64,000 nt of DNA from Planctomycetota bacterium (GCA_016872835.1 VGYX01000006.1:62001-126000); one strand, 5' to 3'. Positions 1 to 8,652 are shown, counted from the first letter of the stretch. Numbers and translations: made by a program. The notes: generated from the letters alone by a model not told the origin.

Positions 1-902
1 TCGTCCAGCCACTGCAGCGCGTTGTCGCGGATGTAGGCCTGCACCTCGGTGCGCGTGTAGTCGGGGCGGGGGCCCCAGGGCGTGTTCGCGCGCAGCGTGT
101 CCTGGAAGAAGTAGATGCCGCCACCGGCGTTCTGGCTCCAGCCGTCGTATTGCCACATCGACAGGTCGGTCGGGCCCCAGTGGTTGTGCACCACGTCACC
201 CAGCACGGCAAGGCCTCGCGCATGGCACGCGTCCACGAACTGCTTCAGCGCGGTCGGGCCGCCGTAGGCGCTTTCCACGCTGAAGGGATAGGACGGGTTG
301 TAGCCCCAGCTGTTGTCGCCTGGGAACTCGCTCACGGGCAGCAGTTCCACGCAGTTCACGCCCAAGTCGACCAGGTTATCGAGCTTCTGGATCGCTCGGC
401 TGAAGTTGCTCGGCACGCTCGTGCCGCTGGGCACATGGAAGGAGCCGATGTGCAGCTGGTAGATCACCAGCTCGTTGGCGGGCGCGATCTGGAACGCGCC
501 CGTGCCCCAGGTGTAGGCCGCAGGGTCGTACACCACGCTGTTGCCGACGCTGTTCACCAGCTGCCGCGAACGCGGATCCTGCTTCTGCTGGTAGGTGCCG
601 TTGATCTTGATCGAGAACTTGTACTGCGCGCTGAAGGGGCAATTGGCCACGTCGCCCGACCAGTAGCCGTTGCCCTCGCTGGAGAGCTGGTGGGCCGTGT
701 TGCTCCAGAAGTTGAAGCTGCCGACCGCGCTCACGGCCTGGGCGTTCGGCGCCCACACCCGGAACGTGACGCCCTTGGCGGTGCCCGCCGTGTAGGGGGT
801 CGCGCCGATGCCCGGCCGACTGGAGACGGGCAGCACCACGGCGCTCGCCGCGCCAGCAACCATGCCTGCCGCGATCGCGATCGCGCACCATCCGCCCTGC
901 AT
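1..902 (-). CDS. Secreted GH13 (alpha-amylase clan) glycosidase, truncated by window edge
   Basis: Exported glycoside hydrolase family 13 enzyme acting on alpha-glucans; 300 codons are visible and the C-terminal part lies outside. The ATG at 902 gives a hydrophobic signal peptide (about residues 1-21, ending AGAASA). It is followed by a CBM48/E-set-like domain (GVTFRVWAPNAQAV) and the start of the (beta/alpha)8 barrel with GH13 region I (DVVHNH). Catalytic regions II-IV are not visible. It is a close tandem paralogue of the gene at 917-2995, only 14 bp downstream of that gene's stop, and is probably co-transcribed. CBM48 plus barrel suits a branching/debranching or amylase-type enzyme; specificity cannot be decided from this part. 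Whether it also ends in a dockerin-like repeat cannot be seen. Confidence 0.85.
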   Translation of the reverse strand, partial: MQGGWCAIAIAAGMVAGAASAVVLPVSSRPGIGATPYTAGTAKGVTFRVWAPNAQAVSAVGSFNFWSNTAHQLSSEGNGYWSGDVANCPFSAQYKFSIKINGTYQQKQDPRSRQLVNSVGNSVVYDPAAYTWGTGAFQIAPANELVIYQLHIGSFHVPSGTSVPSNFSRAIQKLDNLVDLGVNCVELLPVSEFPGDNSWGYNPSYPFSVESAYGGPTALKQFVDACHARGLAVLGDVVHNHWGPTDLSMWQYDGWSQNAGGGIYFFQDTLRANTPWGPRPDYTRTEVQAYIRDNALQWLD

Positions 903-916
903 TGGTCGACTCGACT

Positions 917-2995
917 TCAATTGCAGGTCCAGCCGAAGTCCAGAAGGATCAAGGCCAGATCGCTGCTTGTCACGATGCCGTCGGCATCCAGATCGGCTGG
1001 TCCGCCCTCGGTGCCCATGTCCAGCAGCAGGAAAGCCACGTCGCCGCTGTCAACGGCACAGCTGGCGTCCAGATCGGCCGGATTGCCGGGCACCTGCACA
1101 TCACCCTGTGAGTAGACCAAGATGGTGTACGGGCCAATCGAGAACACACCGCTCTGACCGAGCCCGTCGTAGGCGTAGCCGTTGGCCTCCACGTCGAGCG
1201 ACTGGGTGTTGCCGAAGTCGCTCGAGTAGCCGGTCCAGTCGCCGTTGAAGCGGCACTTCCACAGACCAGGGCGCGGCATGCCGATGCGGTAGTTGGTCCA
1301 GGTGGTCGCGCTGAAGTTGGCCAGCACCACCACGTCGTCGCCCGCGCCACCGTTCATCCAGCGGTGCCAGCCGATCAGCTTGTTCGAGTTGTTCACGTGA
1401 TGAACGTTGGTGTTCGGGCCCGTCAGGCCCTTCGTCACGCCGAGCTTGTTCGTGCGCAGCGCGATCATGTCCTTGTACATGGCGAAGATGCCCGCGAAGG
1501 TGGTCTTCTTGCTCCAGTCGAGCGGGTCGCTGTCCTGGAACCAGCCATCCTCGAGAATCTCCTGGCCCTGGAACATGAACGGGATTCCCGGGCTGAACAG
1601 CGTGACGCCGCCGCCGAGCGTGCTGCGCTTGCGCGCCCAGTAGTCGCCGGGCGTGGTCGGGCTGATGCTGCTCGACATGCGCTTCTTGCCGTTGGCCACC
1701 TCGTCATGGCTCTCCACGTAGATCGTGCGCTCGGTGTGATTGCCGTTGTAGCTGTGGGTGATCGACTCCTTCAGCTTCCACATGTCGCGGCCGCTGTCCC
1801 AAGTCTGCTGGATCACGTCACGCACGTTGTGCACGTACCAGTCCCACTGGCTGTCGAATCCCGCACCGCCGGCGCCGGTCGTCTTGCTGATCCAGTCGTT
1901 GTCGTCGAAGTCCTCGGCCATGCTGATCTTGCCGGGGAACTGCGCGTCGATCTCGTTGTTGCACCACTGCAGCAGGCTCCATGCCTCGGGCAGTTCCTGT
2001 CCGAACTGGTCGGTGCGGCGGATGTACTTCGTGGCGTCCCATCGCAGGCCGTCCATGCGGAACTCGCCAAGCCACAGCATCACGTTGTCGCGGATGAACT
2101 GTCGTACCTCGCCGCGGCGGTAGTCCGGGCGGGTGTTGCCCCACGGCGTGTTCGCGCGGCTGTCGTTGTAGAAGAAGATGCCACCGCCGTTGTTCAGGCT
2201 CCAGCCGTCGTACTGCCACATGTCTATGTCGTTGGGTCCGACATGGTTGTAGAGCACGTCGTTCAGGACGGCGATGCCACGGGCGTGCGCCGCGTCGACG
2301 AAGCGCTTCAGGTCGTCCGGCGTGCCATAGGCGCTCTCCACGCTGAACAGGTAGCTGGGGTTGTAGCCCCAGCTCAAGTCGCCCGGAAACTCGTTGATCG
2401 GCATCAGGCTGATGCAGTTCGCTCCCAGTTCCTTCACGTGGTCCAGTTTGTCGATGCAGTTCAGGAAGGTGGCTGGGGGATTTCCGCTGGCGGAGGTACC
2501 AAACGTTCCCACGTGCATCTCATAGATCACCAGCTCGTTCCAGTTCGCGATCTGGAAGTTCGACGTCTGCCACTGGTAGGCGTTGGGGTCGTACACGACG
2601 GAATTGCCCACGCTACTGGTGAGGTCACGCGCCCACGGGTCGTTCTTCAGCCGGTACGTGTTGTTGTACTTGATGGCGAACTTGTACTGCGCTCCGGGCA
2701 GCACATTGGGCACGTCACCTGACCAGTAGCCGTTGCCTTCGGAGGAAAGCTGCCACGCGGTGGTGCTGAAGAAATTGCTCGCCAACGCGGCGCTGACGGC
2801 CTGCGCATTGGGCGCCCAGGTTCGGAAGGTGACGCCGCGGGTGGTGCCGGACTGGTATGGGATCGCGCCGATGCCCGTGCGAGTGGACACGGGCAGCACC
2901 ACAGCCCATGCCGAAGCGCCAAGCGCAAGCGACGCGCAGAAGGCGATCACAGCTTGCAACGGTCGGGAGCGAAACGCTCGAGCCGCGTCGTTCAT
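917..2995 (-). CDS. Secreted GH13 enzyme with CBM48 and C-terminal dockerin-like repeat
   Basis: A 692-residue exported alpha-glucan-active enzyme. An in-frame ATG exists 49 codons upstream, but the ATG at 2995 has AGGGAG about 10 bases before it and starts a clear signal peptide (residues 1-31, cleavage near GASAWA). A CBM48-like domain covers about 45-140. GH13 motifs follow: region I DVLYNH (246-251), region II GLRWD (nucleophile D320), region III AED (acid/base E361) and region IV ESHD (D431), so the active site looks complete. The last ~55 residues hold two Asp-rich dockerin/EF-hand-like repeats (DLDASCAVDSGDVA and DLDADGIVTSSDLA), a C-terminal signature common in secreted proteins of Phycisphaerae. 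The downstream neighbour is a paralogue. Exact reaction (branching versus hydrolysis) is open. Confidence 0.9.
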   Translation of the reverse strand: MNDAARAFRSRPLQAVIAFCASLALGASAWAVVLPVSTRTGIGAIPYQSGTTRGVTFRTWAPNAQAVSAALASNFFSTTAWQLSSEGNGYWSGDVPNVLPGAQYKFAIKYNNTYRLKNDPWARDLTSSVGNSVVYDPNAYQWQTSNFQIANWNELVIYEMHVGTFGTSASGNPPATFLNCIDKLDHVKELGANCISLMPINEFPGDLSWGYNPSYLFSVESAYGTPDDLKRFVDAAHARGIAVLNDVLYNHVGPNDIDMWQYDGWSLNNGGGIFFYNDSRANTPWGNTRPDYRRGEVRQFIRDNVMLWLGEFRMDGLRWDATKYIRRTDQFGQELPEAWSLLQWCNNEIDAQFPGKISMAEDFDDNDWISKTTGAGGAGFDSQWDWYVHNVRDVIQQTWDSGRDMWKLKESITHSYNGNHTERTIYVESHDEVANGKKRMSSSISPTTPGDYWARKRSTLGGGVTLFSPGIPFMFQGQEILEDGWFQDSDPLDWSKKTTFAGIFAMYKDMIALRTNKLGVTKGLTGPNTNVHHVNNSNKLIGWHRWMNGGAGDDVVVLANFSATTWTNYRIGMPRPGLWKCRFNGDWTGYSSDFGNTQSLDVEANGYAYDGLGQSGVFSIGPYTILVYSQGDVQVPGNPADLDASCAVDSGDVAFLLLDMGTEGGPADLDADGIVTSSDLALILLDFGWTCN

Positions 2996-3090
2996 CGTTC
3001 TCGTGTCTCCCTGCGGGGGGGTGCGTGCGACCAGGACATTCTGCACCATAAGGCTTCGCTTTGGAAATGAAACCACCATTGTTTTGTCTG

Positions 3091-3120
3091 ATCGTAGACA
3101 TCTGTTCCGGATTGGGCCAA
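3091..3120 (-). promoter_or_regulatory. Putative promoter of the GH13 gene pair
   Basis: On the minus strand TTGGCC (3115-3120) and TACGAT (3091-3096) are 18 bp apart, which would give a leader of about 90 bases ahead of the Shine-Dalgarno-led ATG at 2995. The match is moderate. Confidence 0.35.
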
Positions 3121-3181
3121 CCGAAAGAGACCCATAAATCAAGACCGAATGGTCGGGGATTCCGGGCAGCCTTTGGCGGGC

Positions 3182-4108
3182 TCACTTGATCTGACCGGGC
3201 AGCGCCATGTCCCGGAACCCCTGTAGATCCGCCAGGGTTTCCCTGGTGAAGTCGGCAAATCCGTTCACGGGGTCGCTCTTCACTTCTCCCGACTCCAGTT
3301 TCTTGGTGCGCACGGTGTAACTGCCGGTGCTGCCGTCGCAGTAGGACAGATTGACCTGCTTCATGGGCGTCTGGAAGGCGGCGGGCGCGTCGAACCAGCG
3401 CGTCTGTGTTTCCGGGTTGGGATTGATGCAGAAACCGTTGAAGTTCCAGCCGGGGCAGGTCGCGGTGCGCTTGAACCCGTCATTGTCGCCGATGAAGAAC
3501 AGCGTGTTGCCGGGCTGGCGGATGCGGCTGAGCGTGCGCGTGTCGAAAGAGAGGCTGCACACATCCGGGTACTTTGAACCACCCTTGAACTTTTCGAGCA
3601 GGGGCTGATAGTCGTCGCAGTACAGCACACCCACCCACGCGTTCATGGAGTATGTACGCAGGCGACCCGTGGAATCCATCGGGCTCACGTAGGCGTTCGC
3701 CGAATCCACGTAGGGAAACAGCGTGCCGCGCTCCAGGGCGACCATCGTCTCCTTGCAATTTGCGTCGATCGAGCCCGGACAAATCTCGGCGTCGGCACAG
3801 ACCCAGCCGAGATACTTGTTTCCGTTCTGCGCCTCCTCGCGGATGGTCTTCTTGGCGCAATCCTTGAACGCGGAGGTGGGCCAGTCGCTGGGGGTGTCGG
3901 TGCGCGGGCTTGGGAATGAACTCTTGTTGCTGGCCGCGTAGGTGTTCGCCGCCTGTGCCAGGCTGCGCAGGCGCGCGCGATCCTCGGTGCCTCGTGCCGA
4001 GCGCTGCGCCGCACCGATCGCGACGACAAGCAGGCCCAGAAGCAGCGCGATGATCGCGATGACGGCGAGCAGTTCGACCAGGGTGAATGCGCTGCGGCGG
4101 TTGGGCAT
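3182..4108 (-). CDS. Type II secretion/pilin-like pseudopilin (H-X9-DG type)
   Basis: A 308-residue protein with a short basic leader followed by a class III prepilin signal: RRSAFTLVELLAVIAIIALL, residues 4-23. The prepilin peptidase would cut before the Phe-Thr-Leu-Val-Glu stretch, and the hydrophobic helix would anchor the protein in the inner membrane. The body is a long, Cys-containing globular domain with a late DGS motif (YCDGSTGSYTVRT), as in the planctomycete pseudopilin families that carry an H-X9-DG C-terminal motif. The ATG at 4108 was chosen because it places the leader correctly and has GATAGGG upstream; the ORF is open 26 codons further. Such pseudopilins are numerous in planctomycetes; the individual substrate or role is unknown. 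Confidence 0.8.
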   Translation of the reverse strand: MPNRRSAFTLVELLAVIAIIALLLGLLVVAIGAAQRSARGTEDRARLRSLAQAANTYAASNKSSFPSPRTDTPSDWPTSAFKDCAKKTIREEAQNGNKYLGWVCADAEICPGSIDANCKETMVALERGTLFPYVDSANAYVSPMDSTGRLRTYSMNAWVGVLYCDDYQPLLEKFKGGSKYPDVCSLSFDTRTLSRIRQPGNTLFFIGDNDGFKRTATCPGWNFNGFCINPNPETQTRWFDAPAAFQTPMKQVNLSYCDGSTGSYTVRTKKLESGEVKSDPVNGFADFTRETLADLQGFRDMALPGQIK

Positions 4109-4222
4109 TATGGCCCTATCCGATGGCTGCCGATTCGGTGTTGCAGGAGATTCGCTGCTGCACGCGCCACCGCCGGGAAAGATCATCCAGAATCGCGGAC
4201 GGCTGCATGCTCCGCATACAAG

Positions 4223-5356
4223 TCAATGCCCAAAGAGATTCTTCGTGGCGAACATGCCTTGCGCCTCGAAGAAGGCCAGCGCCTCGTCGACGCTGCGGAA
4301 GATCTTCGTGGCGGTCTCGGTGATGAACGGGCTGGGATTCTTCTTGGGCTTCCACACCACGTAGACCTCCTTCGCGTGCTCCCAGGCGTGCTGAAGCTCG
4401 CGCTCCACGCCGCTTGAAAGGCCAGGAATCCCGCCCGGCAGTTCCGGCACCAGGCTCACGATCATGTCGCTCTGGTCGATCAGCCGGAAGTCGCGCATGT
4501 AGATCTGGCCGTCCACGTCGCCGGCGATGTCCAGCACCTGCTTCACGCTCACGCGCATCGGCGCGGCGTCCTTGCGGCCGCCGAAGCTGTGCGCCGTCAC
4601 CTCGACGAAATCGCGGCCCTCGCGCGCGGCGGCGATCGCGTTGTCGAGCAGCAGCTTCTCGTCCACATCGCCCGGATCGAAGGTGATGAAGTGCTTCGCG
4701 AGCTCGGCGCGGAAGTGATCGATCTCGGCCAGCACGTCGGGCATGTCGACCACGTGGCTCATCGGGAAGCTGGGATAGACCTTCCGCATCTCCGGGCGCG
4801 TGATCATCCGAAGCGCCGTCTCGGTGGTGTCGACCTGGCGGCCGCGGCTCAGGATGTAGAAGCCGCCCTTGCAGCCGATGGCCTGCGCGACGAGCTCCGT
4901 GGCCAGGATCTCCTCCTCGCGCCAGACCATGCAGTCCTTCAGCGTGGCGTCGATGTCGTGCTCGGCGTGCAGGCGATGGTGCACCACCTCCACGTTGTCC
5001 ACCAGGCAGATGAACATGTCAGGCTTCAGCCGACGCAGCAGGTCGAAGTCGAAGGCCGCGAACAGGCCGTGCCGCCAGCGGAAGGTGGCGTGCGTGTTCA
5101 CGATGATGTTCGGATGGTCCTCGGCAGGTCCGGTGGAGCCGATGATGTCCTTGAAGGCGGCCCGGCGAAGGCTGGCGAGTCGGCTGATGGGCAGATCGAG
5201 GATGCGGCCCGGGCGCACGTCGGGCGCCTCGGTGTACATCAGGTCGCCCACGTTGAAGAGCTCGATGCGGTCGCCTCGCTCCGCGGCAAGTTCCTTGACG
5301 GCCTTCAGATAGGGCTTCTTGTCCACGCCGACCTGACCGGTGACGACTGCTCGCAT
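4223..5356 (-). CDS. P-loop kinase-like / nucleoside deoxyribosyltransferase-like fusion protein
   Basis: A 377-residue cytoplasmic protein. Residues 1-165 resemble archaeal-type adenylate kinase-like NTPases: a beta-strand plus P-loop-like TGQVGVDKK (6-14, no canonical GKS/T), then a strand ending NTHATFRWRHG (87-97) and LKPDMFICLVD (110-120). Residues ~285-345 resemble the nucleoside 2-deoxyribosyltransferase/SLOG-like fold: RDFRLIDQSDMIV (288-300), then LPGGIPGLSSGVEREL (306-321) with candidate catalytic Glu. A plausible role is nucleotide sensing or salvage, but substrate and activity are unknown. The gene has no Shine-Dalgarno and is preceded by TACACT ending 6 bases before the ATG. Fold assignments are by eye; the domain order is the firmest statement. 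Confidence 0.7.
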   Translation of the reverse strand: MRAVVTGQVGVDKKPYLKAVKELAAERGDRIELFNVGDLMYTEAPDVRPGRILDLPISRLASLRRAAFKDIIGSTGPAEDHPNIIVNTHATFRWRHGLFAAFDFDLLRRLKPDMFICLVDNVEVVHHRLHAEHDIDATLKDCMVWREEEILATELVAQAIGCKGGFYILSRGRQVDTTETALRMITRPEMRKVYPSFPMSHVVDMPDVLAEIDHFRAELAKHFITFDPGDVDEKLLLDNAIAAAREGRDFVEVTAHSFGGRKDAAPMRVSVKQVLDIAGDVDGQIYMRDFRLIDQSDMIVSLVPELPGGIPGLSSGVERELQHAWEHAKEVYVVWKPKKNPSPFITETATKIFRSVDEALAFFEAQGMFATKNLFGH

Positions 5357-5362
5357 GACGGT

Positions 5363-5368
5363 AGTGTA
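5363..5368 (-). promoter_or_regulatory. Leaderless -10 (TACACT)
   Basis: TACACT ends 6 bases before the ATG at 5356, so transcription should begin at or next to the start codon of the kinase/deoxyribosyltransferase-like gene. Confidence 0.6.
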
Positions 5369-5406
5369 GCGGAAACCATGGCGTTCCCCGGGATTTGGGC
5401 GTTTCT

Positions 5407-5904
5407 TCAGTGCGCCTCAAGCAGCGTGACCACGTGCACCTCGATCGCGCGACCCTCGCCGACGGCATCGACCTTCTCGTGGGTCTTGCCCTTCAGGTTC
5501 AAACGATCCTCGCTGCAGCCGAGCAGGCGCGCCAGGTTCGCGCGGATCGCCGCCTTGGCGGGGCCGATCTTGGGTCGTTCACAGATCACGGTGGCGTCCA
5601 GATTGCCCACGCGCAGGCCGCGCTCGCGCATGCGCCGCAGCGCCTCGACGAGAAAGAGTTCGCTGTCCTGGCCCTCCCAGCGGGCGTCGTTGTCCGGAAA
5701 GAGCTGTCCGATGTCGGGCTCGCCCATCGCACCCAGAATCGCGTCGGTGATCGCATGCAGCAGGGCGTCGCCATCGGAGTGGCCCACGGGTCCGCGGTCA
5801 TGTGGCACGCGAACGCCACCAAGCACGAAGGGGCGTCCAGCGCCGACGGGAGCCACGGGCTCGAGCCGATGCAGGTCGTAGCCGTGTCCGATGCGGGCCG
5901 ACAT
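5407..5904 (-). CDS. ispF: 2-C-methyl-D-erythritol 2,4-cyclodiphosphate synthase
   Basis: Converts CDP-methylerythritol 2-phosphate to the 2,4-cyclodiphosphate in the non-mevalonate isoprenoid pathway. The 165 residues match the usual length of 155-165. Metal ligands are present: D10 and H12 in GHGYDLH and H50 in GHSDGDALLH. The flexible substrate loop and the LFPD segment are also present. The C-terminal block (NLKGKTHEKVDAVGEGRAIE) deviates from the common NVKATTTEKLGFTGRGEGI form but keeps Thr-His-Glu-Lys and the Gly-Glu-Gly core. The start ATG shares one base with the upstream stop codon (TGATG), so translation is coupled to the lipoprotein gene before it. Confidence 0.95.
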   Translation of the reverse strand: MSARIGHGYDLHRLEPVAPVGAGRPFVLGGVRVPHDRGPVGHSDGDALLHAITDAILGAMGEPDIGQLFPDNDARWEGQDSELFLVEALRRMRERGLRVGNLDATVICERPKIGPAKAAIRANLARLLGCSEDRLNLKGKTHEKVDAVGEGRAIEVHVVTLLEAH

Positions 5905-6398
5905 CAGTTGTCGTAGTTCTTCTTCTTCGGATCCGGCATCGTGCCACCCTTGGGGGTGGCGTAGGGGGGCCGATCCGCTTCCTGATCAGTGCGCAGGCGC
6001 ACGGCCGGATCGGGCTCGGGCCACACGGGCGCCTTGCGGATGTCCACGTTGATGCGGCGACAGGCGGCGGGCGGGCAGGTGATCTGGTTGTCCAGATGTC
6101 CCATCGCCGTGCCGTTGTCCCACACGGCGTAGATCATGCGGTCCGGGGTGTACACCGGATCGTCGCCGCCGCCCTGCAGGAAGTTGAAGGTGAGCTGCTT
6201 GCCCGGCGGAAGTTCCATCACGAAGAAAGCTTCCTCGGTGCGGGTGTCGGTCACGCTGATCGTGAGCGGCGACATGCTGGTGCTCTGATAGGTGTACCCG
6301 CGACCCGAGCCCGGCATGAAGCCGCCATCGGGTGCGTAGCAACCGGTCAGGGTGGCGATCGCGAGAGCCAGAGTCGCAAGGAAGCAGCCGTGCCTCAT
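5904..6398 (-). CDS. Lipoprotein of unknown function
   Basis: A 164-residue exported lipoprotein. A short signal peptide ends in a lipobox (ATLTGC, Cys20). The mature part starts with a Gly/Ser-rich linker and then a compact beta-rich region (about residues 40-125) with the phrase FFVMELPPGKQLTFNF and two cysteines; the tail is Pro/Lys-rich and hydrophilic (MPDPKKKNYDN). I do not recognise a family. It heads a two-gene unit with ispF, with which it shares one base, but nothing in it suggests an isoprenoid role. It has no Shine-Dalgarno. Confidence 0.75.
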   Translation of the reverse strand: MRHGCFLATLALAIATLTGCYAPDGGFMPGSGRGYTYQSTSMSPLTISVTDTRTEEAFFVMELPPGKQLTFNFLQGGGDDPVYTPDRMIYAVWDNGTAMGHLDNQITCPPAACRRINVDIRKAPVWPEPDPAVRLRTDQEADRPPYATPKGGTMPDPKKKNYDN

Positions 6399-6406
6399 GG
6401 CGGGGA

Positions 6407-6412
6407 ATGCTA
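6407..6412 (-). promoter_or_regulatory. Leaderless -10 (TAGCAT)
   Basis: TAGCAT ends 8 bases before the lipoprotein ATG at 6398. It lies just inside the 3' end of murD's stop region, so the lipoprotein-ispF unit can be read independently of murD. Confidence 0.45.
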
Positions 6413-7780
6413 ACGGGAGCGCGCGAGTGCCGCGAATTGGCGGCCACGCTCCTCATAATTCAGGTACTGATCCCAACTGGCGCAGCCGGGCGAGAGCAGC
6501 ACCACGTCGCCAGGGCGAGCATTCGATCGGATGCGTTCGACCGCCATCTCCAGCGTGCCACAGATCGATCCGCCGCCACCGGCGACCTTCGCGGCGGTGG
6601 CGCCGATCGCGTACAGGCCCGCCAGGCGGGGAGCCAGGTTCGCGATGGCGGAGAGGTCGATCTTCTTCTCGTAGCCGCCTGCGATCAGATGCACCTTCGA
6701 GGGTTCCGCGAAGCTGGAGATGGCAAGCAGGGTGGCCTCGGGCGTGGTGGCCTTGCTGTCGTCGAACCAGCGGATGCCACCGGACTCGTGCACCAGCGCC
6801 AGGCGGTGCGGCAGTCCGTGGAATGAGGCAAGTCGCTTGGCGAGCGCGCGCAGGTCAGGTGTCAGTCCATCGGCACGCAGGGCTGCCGCCGCCACCTGAA
6901 GCGCCAGCCGAGCGTTGCGGCGGTTGTGCACGCCGGGCAGGGGACAGTCGTCGGTCAGCGCAGCGTCGGCCTCGATGGCCGGATCCAGCATGCCACCGCG
7001 CCACCACGCGCCCGACCCCAGCGTGGCGAAGTGCGCTGCAGCGGCGGGCTCGTCCAGATCGAAGCGGCTCACGAACGCGGCCTGGCCAGGCGCGCGGATC
7101 ACGGCCTTGCTGGCGCTGTAATGCGCGACGTCGCCGTGCCAGTCCAGATGGTTGTCGGCCAGATTGGTGAGCGCGGCGATGTGCGCGTGCCATGCGGGTG
7201 CCCCCGAATCGGGACCCAGCCACCACAGCATGAAACTGCTGAGTTCCAGCACCAGCCAGTCCTTCGCGCCAAGCGTGGGTGCGCGCTCCAGCAGGCTGCC
7301 GCCGATGTTGCCCGCAAGCAGCGCGCGCCCCGGAGCGCCATCCAGCAGGTGCGCGATCATCGCGCTGGTGGTGCTCTTGCCGGCGGTACCGGTGATCGCG
7401 ATCACGCGATTCGCGGGCAGCGACTCGAGCGCCAGGCGCATCTCGGTGGTCACGCGCGCGCCAGCCGCGCGCGCGGCGGTGAGATACGCGTTCTCCCATG
7501 GCTTCGGCACGGCTGGATTGGCGACCACCAGCTCGGCGCGCTTGAAGTCCTGAAGGTCGTGGCCGCCAAGGCGCAGATGAACCTGGCCCGAACGCACCAG
7601 CGGATCAAGTTCGCGCAGCGGGGCCTGCAGTCGATCGGGGGGAAAGAGATCGGTGACCAGCACTTCCGCCGCACCAGCCTGCGCAAGCGCGCGCGTGACG
7701 CCAAGGCCACCGCCAAAGGCGCCCAGTCCCATCACAAGGCATCGCCGCCCCTTGGCCTGCCGCTCGATCGCTGTGTTCAT
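6410..7780 (-). CDS. murD: UDP-N-acetylmuramoyl-L-alanine:D-glutamate ligase
   Basis: Adds D-glutamate to UDP-MurNAc-L-Ala in cytoplasmic peptidoglycan precursor synthesis. 456 residues, normal for the family. The N-terminal nucleotide-binding region (GLGAFGGGLG about 19-28) is followed by the Mur-ligase ATP loop AITGTAGKSTTSAM, the central-domain motif ALTNLADNHLDWHG and the C-terminal domain WFDDSKATTPEATL. Presence of a Mur ligase argues for a murein wall here. It overlaps the ABC ATPase stop by 4 bp (ATGA), so the two are translationally coupled. It is separated from ftsW/murG (13-15 kb) and murA (21 kb), unlike a classic division/cell-wall cluster. Confidence 0.95.
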   Translation of the reverse strand: MNTAIERQAKGRRCLVMGLGAFGGGLGVTRALAQAGAAEVLVTDLFPPDRLQAPLRELDPLVRSGQVHLRLGGHDLQDFKRAELVVANPAVPKPWENAYLTAARAAGARVTTEMRLALESLPANRVIAITGTAGKSTTSAMIAHLLDGAPGRALLAGNIGGSLLERAPTLGAKDWLVLELSSFMLWWLGPDSGAPAWHAHIAALTNLADNHLDWHGDVAHYSASKAVIRAPGQAAFVSRFDLDEPAAAAHFATLGSGAWWRGGMLDPAIEADAALTDDCPLPGVHNRRNARLALQVAAAALRADGLTPDLRALAKRLASFHGLPHRLALVHESGGIRWFDDSKATTPEATLLAISSFAEPSKVHLIAGGYEKKIDLSAIANLAPRLAGLYAIGATAAKVAGGGGSICGTLEMAVERIRSNARPGDVVLLSPGCASWDQYLNYEERGRQFAALARSR

Positions 7781-8652
7781 CGGGTGGGGGTGATGGCTGA
7801 GATCGGTGCCGTCTTCAGGCCGGTACTGAGCAGATCCTCGGCGTAGTTGGTGGCGGCCTTGCGCTCGGTGATCGGGCCCTTCGCGTCGCCACGCAGGAAC
7901 TGTCGAATCAGGCGATCGGCCTCGGGCAGGCTGGCGGCCTGCGCCTCGGGCAGCTTGCGCAGCGCGTCGAAGTTGTCGCGCGTGTCCACGCGCAGCGCAC
8001 GGCCCTTGTCCAGCATGACCATGCGGTCAGCGATGGTGAACGCGCTGTCCATCTCGTGGGTCACTACCACGCTGGTCACGCCAAGCTTGCGGGTGAGGTC
8101 AAGCATGAGCTGGTCGATCTCGGCGCTGGTGACTGGGTCCAGGCCGGCGCTCGGCTCGTCGTAGAACAGGATCTTCGGGTCCAGCGCGAGCGCGCGTGCG
8201 AGTCCCGCGCGCTTCTTCATGCCGCCCGAGATCTGGCTGGGGTACTTGTCGGCGTGCTCGCGCAGGCCCACGAGCTCCAGCTTGATCTTCACCTGGATGT
8301 CGATGATGTGGCTGTCGAGTTCGGTGTGCTCACGCAACGGCAGCGCCACGTTCTCGGCGATGGTCATGCTGTTGAACAGCGCGCCCGACTGGAAGAGGAT
8401 GCCGAAGTAGCCGCGCACGCGGTCCAATCCGCTCGGGTCGAGCGAGCTCAGCTCCTCACCGAAAAGCTTGATGGTGCCCGAGGTGGGCCGCAGGCTGCCG
8501 ATCAGATGGCGCAGCAGCGTGCTCTTGCCGCAGCCGGAGCCACCCATGATGACCATCGTCTCGCCCTCGTGGATGTCCACGGTGATGCCGTTCAGCACGG
8601 TCTGCGAACCGAACACGCGGACCAGATCGCGAACCTCGATGGCGGCAGGCAT
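7777..8652 (-). CDS. MlaF-type ABC transporter ATP-binding protein
   Basis: ATPase of an MCE/Mla-type lipid transporter, working at the cytoplasmic face of the inner membrane. 291 residues. Walker A GGSGCGKST (~37-45), Q-loop GILFQSGALFN typical of MlaF/Mkl rather than general ABC ATPases, signature SGGMKKRAGLARA, Walker B ILFYDEPSAGLDP and switch VTHEM are all intact. About 40 extra C-terminal residues follow the conserved core. No permease (MlaE) or MCE protein is adjacent; two MCE proteins lie 15-18 kb away at 23.5-26.2 kb and are the best candidate partners. The first gene of a unit with murD, with a leaderless start. Confidence 0.9.
   Translation of the reverse strand: MPAAIEVRDLVRVFGSQTVLNGITVDIHEGETMVIMGGSGCGKSTLLRHLIGSLRPTSGTIKLFGEELSSLDPSGLDRVRGYFGILFQSGALFNSMTIAENVALPLREHTELDSHIIDIQVKIKLELVGLREHADKYPSQISGGMKKRAGLARALALDPKILFYDEPSAGLDPVTSAEIDQLMLDLTRKLGVTSVVVTHEMDSAFTIADRMVMLDKGRALRVDTRDNFDALRKLPEAQAASLPEADRLIRQFLRGDAKGPITERKAATNYAEDLLSTGLKTAPISAITPTR

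Noticed and set aside
1364-2722. 452-codon plus-strand open frame
   Set aside because: Antisense shadow of the GH13 gene, which has all catalytic motifs, a signal peptide and a Shine-Dalgarno.
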